The position numbers were made by a program, and so were the translations under genes. Below are positions 1-6,646 of a stretch of 13,808 nucleotides of DNA, one piece after another. The stretch comes from Abditibacteriales bacterium (lineage in GTDB: Bacteria > Armatimonadota > Abditibacteriia > Abditibacteriales > JANWYM01): contig JANWYM010000052.1 of assembly GCA_025055355.1 (NCBI GenBank), positions 1-13,808 of the forward strand. The letters run 5' to 3'. The notes under the pieces are model-generated. The model saw nothing but the letters and a program-made list of their open reading frames with translations, searched no databases and was not told the origin of the DNA. Position 1 is the stretch's first letter. Each line of letters starts with the position of its first letter.

Positions 1-90
1 GCCAACCTGCCAACGCAACGTGCCAACGTGTCAACCTGCCAACGTGCCAACGCGACGTGCCAACGTGCTAACGCGACGTGCTAACGCGCC
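1..90. repeat. Octamer array (GTGCCAAC type) upstream of first glycosyltransferase
   Basis: The first 90 bases are built almost wholly of 8-bp units (GTGCCAAC, CTGCCAAC, GTGCTAAC, GTGTCAAC) interrupted by 5-bp partial units (GCAAC at 15-19, GCGAC at 52-56 and 73-77). The array runs to the base before the ATG at 91 and leaves no room for a Shine-Dalgarno site. It probably extends left of the window. The units are the reverse complement of those that begin at the stop codon of the same gene (from 1223), including the 5-bp partial units. No gene is visible in this stretch. Confidence 0.9.
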
Positions 91-1227
91 ATGCGTATCC
101 TTTACCTCAATCACGTTGCAGAAATCAGCGGCGCGGAGATGAGTCTGCTGTCGCTGTTAGGCGGCTTGGACAAGGCGCGATACGAGCCGGTGTGCATCGT
201 GCCCGGGCCTGGTCCGTTGACCGAGCGCTTGCTTAAGGTCAGCCCGCAGGTGCGTTACGCGCCGTTCGTGCGGTTCAAGCGCACGCGCAATCCGCTGCTG
301 CTGTTTGCTTACGCGAACTTGCTGCCCGTGACGGTGAAACCGCTCGTCCGCTATCTCGTCCGCAACGAGGTTCATTTGATTCATTCCAACAGCACCATCG
401 CTCACCTGCACGGTGGATTAGCGGCGCGGCAGATGGGTTTGCCCTGCGTATGGCACGTCCGCGATCTGGTGCCGCTCGGCTGGTGGGCGCGGGTTTACGC
501 GCGGTGGACGCACAAAATCATCGCCATCTCCGAAGCCGTGCGCACCCACTTACAGCGCTGTCACATTCCCGCGCAGAAAATCGCGGTCATTCCCAACGGT
601 GTGGACCTGTCCGTCTTCGCACCACGTTCGTCGTCCCTGCGCCCATCGCTGGGCTTCACGGAGGCGCATTTCGTCTTCGGCATGGTCGCGCAACTCGTGC
701 CGTGGAAGGGACACGCGTTCTTCCTCCGCGCCGCTGCGCAAGTCGCCCAGACGATACCAAACGCTCGCTTTCTCCTCGTCGGGGACGACCTGTTTGGCGA
801 CCATCCTGCTTACGTGCAAGGGCTTTTGCGCCTGACGGAGTCGCTGGGGCTTGAAGCGAGCGTTCGCTTTCTCGGCTTTCGGGAGGACATTGTGGACGTT
901 CTCGCGTCGCTGGACGCGCTGGTGTTGCCCTCGTTCAATGAACCGTTCGGGCGCGTCCTCGTCGAGGCGATGGCGATGGCAAAACCGGTGATCGCCACCA
1001 ACGTCGGCGGACCGCCGGAAATCGTTGACCACGAAATCAACGGCTTGCTGGTGCCTGTGCAAGACGTCAGCGCGTTGGCAGACGCCATGCGGCGCCTCGC
1101 GCAGGATCGCGCATGGTCTGAGCATCTCGGCAAAGCCGGACGCGCCAAAGCGGAACGCGAGTTTGACATCGCGCTGACCGTCCAGCGCACGCAGGAGGTC
1201 TACGAGGAGTTGAGGGGTAAGGGTTAG
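91..1227 (+). CDS. GT4-family glycosyltransferase
   Basis: A 378-residue cytoplasmic or peripheral glycosyltransferase of the GT-B fold, GT4 type, which would transfer a sugar from a nucleotide-sugar donor to a glycan or lipid-linked acceptor. The N-terminal acceptor domain (about 1-185) has the GAE glycine loop near residue 14 and an H-V-R-D motif. The C-terminal donor domain starts after NGVD (169-172), with the phosphate-contact K206 in W-K-G and the retaining-enzyme EX7E pair E284/E292, followed by the GLLV(P) segment typical of the Glycos_transf_1 domain. Length is normal for the family. The ATG follows an octamer repeat array directly, without a Shine-Dalgarno site. The TAG stop sits inside the first unit of the next array (GTTAGCAC). 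It is followed by two more GT4 genes and a flippase, so a role in a surface glycan is inferred; donor and acceptor cannot be read from the sequence. Confidence 0.93.
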   Translation: MRILYLNHVAEISGAEMSLLSLLGGLDKARYEPVCIVPGPGPLTERLLKVSPQVRYAPFVRFKRTRNPLLLFAYANLLPVTVKPLVRYLVRNEVHLIHSNSTIAHLHGGLAARQMGLPCVWHVRDLVPLGWWARVYARWTHKIIAISEAVRTHLQRCHIPAQKIAVIPNGVDLSVFAPRSSSLRPSLGFTEAHFVFGMVAQLVPWKGHAFFLRAAAQVAQTIPNARFLLVGDDLFGDHPAYVQGLLRLTESLGLEASVRFLGFREDIVDVLASLDALVLPSFNEPFGRVLVEAMAMAKPVIATNVGGPPEIVDHEINGLLVPVQDVSALADAMRRLAQDRAWSEHLGKAGRAKAEREFDIALTVQRTQEVYEELRGKG

Positions 1228-1487
1228 CACGTTGGCAGGTTGGCACGTCGCGTTGGCACGTTGGCACGTTGGCACGTTGGCACGTTGCGTTGGCACGTTG
1301 GCACGTTGGCACGTTAGAATGTTGACAGGTTGGCAGGTTAGCAGGTTGGCAGGTTTAATGTTCCAACGTGCTAACGTGCCAACGTGCTAACATGCTAACG
1401 TGCCAACGTTCCAACGTGCTAACGTGCCAACGTGCCAACCTGCCAACGTGCCAACGTGCCAACGTGCTAACGTGCCAACCTGCCAAC
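1223..1487. repeat. Head-to-head inverted octamer array
   Basis: A 265-bp block between two glycosyltransferase genes. The left arm (1223-1352) carries about 15 units of GTTGGCAC/GTTGGCAG/GTTAGCAC type plus 5-bp partial units GTCGC (1247-1251) and GTTGC (1284-1288). After a short centre at 1353-1360 the orientation flips, and the right arm (1361-1487) holds a 7-bp unit and 15 octamers such as GTGCCAAC, GTGCTAAC and CTGCCAAC. Because the arms use the same unit variants in reverse complement, a transcript could fold into a stem of roughly 125 bp with mismatches. The left arm begins inside the stop codon of the upstream gene. The right arm ends 19 bp before the GTG of the next gene. No spacers of variable sequence are present, so this is not a CRISPR array. 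Confidence 0.93.
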
Positions 1488-1506
1488 TTTTAACCCTGGT
1501 GGCGCG

Positions 1507-2637
1507 GTGCGCATTGGCATTGACGGCTCTCTGCTTTACGGTAAATACTCAGGCGTGGAATACGCGATTTGGAATCTGCTCAAGTCGCTGGCAAAAGCTG
1601 AGAGCGGCGATGAGTTCATCGTGTATGTGCCGCACGACTTTCGCAGCGACTGTGAGTTCCCCGCCAATTGGCGATTCGTGCGCACGCGGTTTGACGGCGG
1701 GCAGAAACTCCTGCGCGTGCTGTGGCAGCAACTGGTATTGCCGCGCCTCATGCTCAAGGACCAACTGGACATCTTCCACGCCCCCGCCTACGTTATGCCG
1801 CTGCGGGCGCCCGTGCCGACGGTGCTGACGGTTTACGACGCCATCGCTTTTACACATCCGCAGTTTTGCACGCTGGCAAACCGCCTGCACTATCGCCGCG
1901 TCATGCCACCGTCGCTGCAAAAAGCGCGGCGCGTCATCGTGCCATCGCAAGTAATTCGCAGCGATCTCATAAACGTCCTTCGCGTCCTCGCCGAAAAGAT
2001 TGAAGTCGTCCCGTTGGGTGTGGAGGACATCTTCTTTGCTGAGCCGAGCCGCGAGCGTCAGCGAGCGGTCAAAGAAGAATATCAATTGCCTGACCGCTTT
2101 TTTCTGTTTGTGGGTAACATTGAAGCGAAGAAGAACCTAAGCGTCCTTGTAAAATCGCTTGCTGGGATGCACAGCCCATTGCCGCTTGTCGTTGCGGGCA
2201 ACCCATTCCGGGCGTCAGATTTGGGGACACGCCTTCCGTTGAGTCAGATGCTCGGCTACGTGCCACGCGCGGACTTACCTGCGCTCTACGCGCTGGCAAC
2301 GGGATTGGTCTTTCCCTCGCACTACGAAGGCTTCGGTTTGCCACCGTTAGAGGCGATGGCGTGCGGGACGCCGGTGATTGTCTCGACGGCGGGCGCGTTG
2401 CCCGAAGTGGTCGGCAAAGCGGCGATGCTGGCGAAGCCCGACGCACCCGCCGAATGGGCGATGGCAATGGAACTCATCGTCAAGGACGCAGAATTGCGCG
2501 AGCGATTGGTTCGCTTAGGGCGCGAACGCGCGCGGCGGTTTACATGGGAAAATACGGCACAGGCGACGCTGAAGGTCTATCGCAGCGTAGTAGCCGAAGT
2601 CGCCAGACTTCGGGGAGACGTCTCACCCAAACGCTGA
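1507..2637 (+). CDS. GT4-family glycosyltransferase (MtfB/mannosyltransferase-like)
   Basis: A 376-residue GT-B glycosyltransferase. The opening I-G-I-D-G-S-L-L and the G-x-x-Y segment resemble the GT4 subgroup that includes mannosyltransferase MtfB. Later landmarks are V-P-S-Q in the interdomain region, P-L-G-V, the F-V-G-N-I-E-A-K-K-N donor-phosphate segment, and the EX7E pair E274/E282 in E-G-F-G-L-P-P-L-E. The start is GTG at 1507, chosen because MRIGIDGS is the natural N-terminus and GGTGG lies 4 bases upstream; the open frame from 1400 only translates the repeat array. The last ~15 residues (A-E-V-A-R-L-R-G-D-V-S-P-K-R) are encoded by a palindromic segment (2594-2624) and look like an added tail. 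It is second in a run of three glycosyltransferases, 36 bp before the third. Sugar specificity is unknown. Confidence 0.93.
   Translation: MRIGIDGSLLYGKYSGVEYAIWNLLKSLAKAESGDEFIVYVPHDFRSDCEFPANWRFVRTRFDGGQKLLRVLWQQLVLPRLMLKDQLDIFHAPAYVMPLRAPVPTVLTVYDAIAFTHPQFCTLANRLHYRRVMPPSLQKARRVIVPSQVIRSDLINVLRVLAEKIEVVPLGVEDIFFAEPSRERQRAVKEEYQLPDRFFLFVGNIEAKKNLSVLVKSLAGMHSPLPLVVAGNPFRASDLGTRLPLSQMLGYVPRADLPALYALATGLVFPSHYEGFGLPPLEAMACGTPVIVSTAGALPEVVGKAAMLAKPDAPAEWAMAMELIVKDAELRERLVRLGRERARRFTWENTAQATLKVYRSVVAEVARLRGDVSPKR
2594..2624. repeat. Small palindromic element in the 3' end of the second glycosyltransferase gene
   Basis: A perfect 8-bp stem (CCGAAGTC at 2594-2601, GACTTCGG at 2606-2613) with a GCCA loop, followed directly by the 10-bp palindrome GAGACGTCTC (2615-2624). 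It encodes the last residues before the TGA at 2635-2637. It may be a repeat that has moved into the end of the gene; a second copy is not present in this window. Confidence 0.6.
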
Positions 2638-2673
2638 CCAATTCGGCGACAGCCTCGAACCCTATCGTTTAGC

Positions 2674-3780
2674 GTGAAGCCGATTGCTTACATCTTGGGC
2701 ACCTTCCCCTCCCTGACCGAAACGTTCCTCCTGCGCGAAATGGTGGAACTGCGGCGGCAGGGCGTGCCTCTAAAACTCTACGCGCTGTGGCGACCGACGC
2801 GCGGTGAACCGGTGCACGTTGACGCCGTGTCGCTGCAACAGGGAGTCACCTACGCCCCGCGTTGGTGGAAGCCGCGCGTCATGGGCTGCGACGTGGTAGC
2901 GCGTCACTTTGCTTCGCAGATGATACGCGACGGCATCTGTCACGTCCACGCGACGTTTGCCAACCTCCCCGCGACGGTGGGTATGCTGGCGGCGCAGCAG
3001 TTGGACGTGCCGTTCAGTTTCGCCGGACACGCGCGGGACATCTTCGTAGAGGGCGATTTCCTGGAAATCAAAGTCGCCGCGGCGAAGTTTGTCGTCACCT
3101 GCACATCGGAGGGACGACGCGCTCTGATAGAGCGTTGCGGTGACATCTCGTTTGAGAACGTCTACCACATCCCGCATGGGATTGACGTGCGCCGCTACCG
3201 CTTCACGCTGCGCTCGCCGCAGACGACGCACGTCATTTTGGCGGTCGGTCGGCTGGTGGAAAAGAAAGGCTTTGGGACGCTGCTCAACGCGCTGGACATT
3301 CTCAAACGTCGCCGCTTTCCGATGTCGTGTGTCATCGTGGGCGAAGGACCGCTGCGCGCGCAACTCGTGCGCTTAAACAGGTCGTTGGGATTGACCGATT
3401 GCGTGCGACTCGTTGGAGAGTATCCGCACGAGATGGTCGTGACGTTGATGGCATGTGCCGATGTGTTGGTCGTGCCATCGGTCATTGCCCCTGACGGCGA
3501 CCGCGACGGTCTGCCCAACGTGATTTTAGAAGCCGCCGCCCTCGGCACGCCCATCGTGGCATCGCGGCTGCCAGGCATCGCGGAGTTCATGGAGGATGAA
3601 GTCACCGGGTTGCTTGTCGAACCGAACGACGCGGCAAGTCTGGCACGCGCTATTGAGCGCGTTTGCACTCTGAGCCACCTGAAAGCGCGGATGATACTCA
3701 ATGCTCGCCGCAAAGTGGCGGAGCAGTTTGACGTGCGTAAGAACGTAGCGCGGCTGGCGGAACTGTTCAGAGAAGCGTGA
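2674..3780 (+). CDS. GT4-family glycosyltransferase (AmsK/WcaL-like)
   Basis: A 368-residue GT-B enzyme resembling the AmsK/WcaL exopolysaccharide (colanic acid, amylovoran) branch of GT4. N-terminal signs are F-P-S-L-T-E-T-F-L-x-x-E, then H-V-H-A-T-F-A and F-A-G-H-A-R-D-I-F, typical of this subgroup. The donor domain has H-G-I-D, V-G-R-L-V-E-K-K-G-F and the sequence D-G-D-R-D-G-L-P-N-V-I-L-E, in which the first acid of the usual EX7E pair is Asp; to my knowledge Asp is tolerated in this subgroup. The start is GTG at 2674, the only start that gives the canonical N-terminus; no Shine-Dalgarno site is visible. It ends 28 bp before the flippase gene and is probably co-transcribed with it. The combination supports assembly of an extracellular or lipid-linked polysaccharide. 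Confidence 0.92.
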   Translation: MKPIAYILGTFPSLTETFLLREMVELRRQGVPLKLYALWRPTRGEPVHVDAVSLQQGVTYAPRWWKPRVMGCDVVARHFASQMIRDGICHVHATFANLPATVGMLAAQQLDVPFSFAGHARDIFVEGDFLEIKVAAAKFVVTCTSEGRRALIERCGDISFENVYHIPHGIDVRRYRFTLRSPQTTHVILAVGRLVEKKGFGTLLNALDILKRRRFPMSCVIVGEGPLRAQLVRLNRSLGLTDCVRLVGEYPHEMVVTLMACADVLVVPSVIAPDGDRDGLPNVILEAAALGTPIVASRLPGIAEFMEDEVTGLLVEPNDAASLARAIERVCTLSHLKARMILNARRKVAEQFDVRKNVARLAELFREA

Positions 3781-3808
3781 AGCGTCAAAGACACTCATCC
3801 CTCGACCT

Positions 3809-5542
3809 ATGAACCCATTGCCCGCTGAACCCATGAACCCTTCTGCCCCGGTGGGGCGGCGCGTCGCCCAGGCGACGGGCGTCATCATGGTCTTTCACGC
3901 CCTGCGGTTTGCGCTGGGTTTTTTGGAAAAGCCGCTGCTGGCGAAGTACTTCGGCACGACGTGGATGGCGGACGCTTACACGGTGGCTTATGACATCGTG
4001 GTGCGCGTCTGGCTTATCTTTGAGAAAGTCATCAACCCGTCCTTTTTGCCGGTGTTCATCCGCACCCTCCGTGAGGAGGGCGAAGAGCGAGCGTGGCGGT
4101 TCACGAATACTGTTGCCAGCCTCATGCTCATCACCTTGACGGCGTGTGCGATACTGGGCATCGCCGCCGCGTCCCCGCTGGTGCGGCTGTGGTCGCCGAA
4201 CGCCTCCGCCGAAGAAGCACGGTTGACAGCACAACTCGCCCGCGTGATGTTGTGCGGGTTGGTGTTTCTGGGGTTGTCGTCGCTGACTTACGTGATTCTC
4301 AACGGCTATAAACGCTTCGCGCTGCCCGCGCTGGGCGATGTCGTGTGGAAAGGTTGCATCGTGGCGGCGATGGTGCTGGTCGTGCCGCACCTGCTCAACC
4401 GGAATCTTGCCGTTATGGCGCTGGCAGGGGGCTTCCTCGTCGGCAGTTTCGGCAAACTGTTTCCACAAGTGGTTGGTTTGTGGCACAAGCGGCATCTGTT
4501 TCGATTAACCTCCCCCATCCCCTCCTTGGTAAGGAGGGGAGAGTCAACCTCTCCCGCCCCTCCCTCAGGCAGGGAGGGAGAGTCAACCTCCCCCATCCCC
4601 TCCTTGGTAAGGAGGGGAGGTGAACCGCTCTTGCGCGATATGCTCTTGCTCATTGCGCCGCTGCTTGTGGGTATCTTAGTGTCAGAAATACGGGGAGTCG
4701 CGTTGCTGCGTTTAGCGAACGACCCCAGCATCGGCGAGGGTGGACGCGCCGCGCTGCATAAATATGCCCGCCCCCCGGTGGATGTGTTCATTCAGATTTT
4801 CCCCTACGCGTTGAGCATTGGCATCTTCCCTTATCTCGCAGAACTGGCAAGCAAAAGCCAAGACCGTCAGCATCTGACGGACGTTTTCGTGGGTGCACTG
4901 CGGGTGTGCGCGTTCGTGTTCCTGCCGATGTCGGCGGTGTTCATCGCGCTGCGGTATCCGCTCATCCGCGCCCTGTTTGAAAGCGGGCAGTTTGGGCGCG
5001 AGTCGGTGGAGTTGACCGTCGTGCCGTTTACGATGTTTGCGATGGGGATGGTGTTCTTCGCCAGTGAGATGATGATTAACCAGACTTACTACGCCCTGAC
5101 GAACACCTTCACGCCCACCGCCGTCGGCGTCTGCACCAGCGCGTTTGCCGTGCTGTTCGCGTGGGCATCGGTGGAAGCCGGACACGGTTTGGGGGGCATC
5201 GCGCTGGCAGAGACGTTGGGCAAAAGTTTGAAGTGCATCGTCCTCATCGTCCTGCTGCGCAAAGGGTTGGGTAGCGTGCGCGCGCGAGCGCACCTGACGT
5301 TTCTTGTGAAGATTGTCATTGCGACTTCCTTCGCCGTCGTAGCGGCTCTGTTCGTTTCCCAACACTTCGCCGCGTGGCTGGAGGTCAGCCGCCAAACGCG
5401 CCTGCTGAATTGCCTACTCTCTGGAGCGGTGTCCGTAGGCGTTTACATGCTGGTGACCATGACGCTGCGCGTCGAAGAGGCGCAGACAGTCATGGCGTTC
5501 GTGCGACGACGGATGAAGAAAGAACGAGGTCGAGTGGGATGA
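3809..5542 (+). CDS. murJ: MurJ/MviN-family lipid flippase with in-frame repeat insertion
   Basis: A 577-residue polytopic membrane protein of the MviN/MurJ branch of the MOP superfamily, which flips undecaprenyl-linked precursors (lipid II in MurJ) to the outer face of the inner membrane. The N-lobe shows the family pattern of a long first helix, K-Y-F-G-T-x-x-x-A-D-A-Y, then P-S-F-L-P-V-F after the second helix; about 13-14 hydrophobic segments follow. Residues 233-271, in the hydrophilic linker before the C-lobe helix beginning M-L-L-L-I-A-P-L-L, are three 13-residue repeats encoded by a palindromic DNA repeat and are absent from ordinary MurJ proteins. The ATG at 3809 has no clear Shine-Dalgarno site; Met9 (3833) is an alternative start, since the first 12 residues repeat M-N-P and look dispensable. 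Next to three glycosyltransferases it could serve a surface glycan rather than lipid II, so the murJ symbol is by family. Confidence 0.9.
   Translation: MNPLPAEPMNPSAPVGRRVAQATGVIMVFHALRFALGFLEKPLLAKYFGTTWMADAYTVAYDIVVRVWLIFEKVINPSFLPVFIRTLREEGEERAWRFTNTVASLMLITLTACAILGIAAASPLVRLWSPNASAEEARLTAQLARVMLCGLVFLGLSSLTYVILNGYKRFALPALGDVVWKGCIVAAMVLVVPHLLNRNLAVMALAGGFLVGSFGKLFPQVVGLWHKRHLFRLTSPIPSLVRRGESTSPAPPSGREGESTSPIPSLVRRGGEPLLRDMLLLIAPLLVGILVSEIRGVALLRLANDPSIGEGGRAALHKYARPPVDVFIQIFPYALSIGIFPYLAELASKSQDRQHLTDVFVGALRVCAFVFLPMSAVFIALRYPLIRALFESGQFGRESVELTVVPFTMFAMGMVFFASEMMINQTYYALTNTFTPTAVGVCTSAFAVLFAWASVEAGHGLGGIALAETLGKSLKCIVLIVLLRKGLGSVRARAHLTFLVKIVIATSFAVVAALFVSQHFAAWLEVSRQTRLLNCLLSGAVSVGVYMLVTMTLRVEEAQTVMAFVRRRMKKERGRVG
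4505..4621. repeat. Three tandem 39-bp palindromic repeats inside the flippase gene
   Basis: Three contiguous 39-bp units (4505-4543, 4544-4582, 4583-4621). Each contains a hairpin: 9-bp stems CCCCTCCTT/AAGGAGGGG with GGT loop at 4519-4539 and 4597-4617, and an 8-bp stem CCCTCCCT/AGGGAGGG at 4558-4578. The outer two units are nearly identical; the middle one differs in the stem but with paired changes, so the hairpin is kept. Since 39 is a multiple of three the reading frame stays open, adding 13 residues per unit (S-T-S-P-I-P-S-L-V-R-R-G-G/E). Confidence 0.92.
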
Positions 5543-5603
5543 TTTTCGGAGGAGTTGCTCCCGCTCCGATGGGAACACCACCCGATGGGATAATTTTCAA
5601 GGG
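5536..5603. repeat. Imperfect direct repeat spanning the flippase stop codon
   Basis: TGGGATGATTTTCGGAGG (5536-5553) recurs with four changes as TGGGATAATTTTCAAGGG (5586-5603). The TGA stop of the flippase gene (5540-5542) lies in the first copy, and the Shine-Dalgarno site of the next gene starts in the second. A weak inverted pair CGGAG/CTCCG (5547-5551, 5564-5568) lies between. This is the whole content of the 70-bp gap. Confidence 0.5.
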
Positions 5604-5607
5604 AGGT
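5601..5607 (+). promoter_or_regulatory. Shine-Dalgarno site of the DJ-1/PfpI gene
   Basis: GGGAGGT, 5 bases before the ATG at 5613, fixes that start. It contrasts with the four upstream genes, which have weak or no such site. Confidence 0.75.
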
Positions 5608-5612
5608 AACGG

Positions 5613-6176
5613 ATGAACAAAGTTCTTCTCATCATCGGCGACGCCGCCGAAGTGACGGACACGCTCTACCCGTATTTTCGCGTGCAGGAGGACGGTTATC
5701 AATGCGTCGTGGCAGCGCCCGAAAAGCGCGTGTACCATCTGGTCATGCACGAGCCGCGCCCCGACTGGGACATCACGGTGGAGTCACCGGGGTATCATCT
5801 CCCCAGCGACATCGCGTTTCGGGACGTCAACCCCGATGACTACCTCGCCCTGGTCCTCTCGGGTGGGCGGGCGCCCGAATACTTGCGCTACGATCAAGAC
5901 CTGATGCGTGTGACACGGCAGATGTTTGAGCAAGGCAAGCCCATCGCCAGCGTGTGTCATGGCATCGAAATCATCGCTGCTGCTGGCATCATTCGCGGCA
6001 AGCGCGTGACCACGGTGCCCAAGTGCCGTTACGACGTGGAGCTGGTGGGGGGCATTTACGTGGACGAACCCGTCGTGGTGGACGGCAACCTCGTGACCGC
6101 GCGCACCTTCTGGGACAACGCGCCCTGGATGCGGGAGTTCATGAAGATGCTGAACGCAGCGCGGGACGGGAGGTAG
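5613..6176 (+). CDS. DJ-1/PfpI-family protein
   Basis: A 187-residue protein of the DJ-1/PfpI superfamily (class-I glutamine amidotransferase-like fold). Members act as glyoxalases/deglycases, chaperones or, historically, intracellular peptidases. The nucleophile elbow is A-S-V-C-H-G with Cys115 and His116. The preceding L-S-G-G-R-A-P-E-Y-L-R strand-loop carries the Glu that in PfpI-type proteins lies close to the cysteine, often across a subunit interface. The sequence is slightly longer than the ~166-residue PfpI, with an extra segment (about 46-65, P-R-P-D-W-D-I-T-V-E) as in some bacterial paralogues. No signal peptide is visible, so it should be cytoplasmic. A strong Shine-Dalgarno site precedes it. 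Its TAG stop lies within a palindromic repeat that continues into the leader of the next gene. The substrate cannot be assigned. Confidence 0.93.
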   Translation: MNKVLLIIGDAAEVTDTLYPYFRVQEDGYQCVVAAPEKRVYHLVMHEPRPDWDITVESPGYHLPSDIAFRDVNPDDYLALVLSGGRAPEYLRYDQDLMRVTRQMFEQGKPIASVCHGIEIIAAAGIIRGKRVTTVPKCRYDVELVGGIYVDEPVVVDGNLVTARTFWDNAPWMREFMKMLNAARDGR

Positions 6177-6217
6177 CGCAGGCTTCCAGCCCGCGACACT
6201 CACGACAGGACATCGGG
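6173..6217. repeat. Degenerate copy of the GTAGCG-AGGCTTCCAGCC repeat
   Basis: Starts GTAGCGCAGGCTTCCAGCCC and contains CGACAGGA further on, matching the fuller copy at 8455-8505 (GTAGCGTAGGCTTCCAGCCG, then CGACAGGA). It occupies the entire 41-bp gap between the DJ-1/PfpI and DUF1893 genes. Its left end contains the TAG stop of the former, and its right end directly precedes the ATG of the latter, providing the only purine-rich stretch (AGGA, 6207-6210) near that start. Confidence 0.75.
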
Positions 6218-6646
6218 ATGACGATGACGACACTCGCAACCGCTCTCACTAAATTGCATCAGCGCGGCATGGCGCTCATCGTCGAGAAGGAGGGGCGCAC
6301 GCTGTTTGAGTCGTCTGCGTCGGGATTGCGCGCCTGGGTGGCATGTATCGCTGAATGTGGCGATGAGTTGCGCGGCGCGACGGCAATTGACAAAATCGTG
6401 GGCATAGCGGCAGCGAAGTTATGCCTTGTGGCGGGTATTGTCGAAGTCTTGGCGGAAACGGCGAGCGAACCCGCATTGACATTGTTGAGGGAGAAAGGCG
6501 TCCCGGCGCAGGCGCGGCACATCGTCCCACACATTCTCAACCGCAGCGGCACGGATGTGTGTCCAATGGAAAAGTTAAGCGCCTCCATCGCCGAGCCGCA
6601 GGCGTTCTATGTGGCGGTTAGGGAGCAGTTCACCAATAACGTCTGA
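6218..6646 (+). CDS. DUF1893 (TM1506-like) protein
   Basis: A 142-residue protein recognisable as DUF1893, the family of Thermotoga TM1506, whose structure resembles the cytidine deaminase fold; function unknown. Matching landmarks, from memory of the family, are an N-terminal L-x-x-x-x-x-A-L-I-V-E-K-E-G-R-T-L-F-E-S strand pair, a central A-x-x-D-K-I-V-G-x-A-A-A helix, and a C-terminal N-R-S-G-T-D-V-C-P-M-E-K-L motif. The central motif here reads V-G-I-A-A-A where the family usually has V-G-K-A-A-A, so a normally conserved Lys is Ile. ATG at 6218 was chosen over the ATG at 6224 because AGGA lies 7 bases upstream; the longer open frame from 5954 merely reads the PfpI gene out of frame. The 3' end overlaps the convergent minus-strand ORF by 17 bp. 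Confidence 0.88.
   Translation: MTMTTLATALTKLHQRGMALIVEKEGRTLFESSASGLRAWVACIAECGDELRGATAIDKIVGIAAAKLCLVAGIVEVLAETASEPALTLLREKGVPAQARHIVPHILNRSGTDVCPMEKLSASIAEPQAFYVAVREQFTNNV

Noticed and set aside
550..1296. 248-codon minus-strand open frame opposite the first glycosyltransferase
   Set aside because: It has no recognisable motifs, starts within the repeat array, and opposes a clear GT4 gene.
1223..1487. Possible CRISPR array
   Set aside because: The repeated unit is 8 bp with no unique spacers, and no cas gene is nearby; the orientation also flips in the middle.
1400..1828. Open frame starting within the octamer array
   Set aside because: Its N-terminus is only the translated repeat (an 8-residue period arising from 24 nt), and the rest is out of frame with the convincing glycosyltransferase at 1507.
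91..5542. A complete new biosynthetic or defence system
   Set aside because: The protein families are all familiar (three GT4 enzymes and a MOP flippase); only the repeat layout around them is unusual.
5954..6646. Longer start for the DUF1893 gene
   Set aside because: The extra N-terminal residues read the PfpI gene out of frame and do not resemble a protein domain; the family N-terminus begins at 6218.
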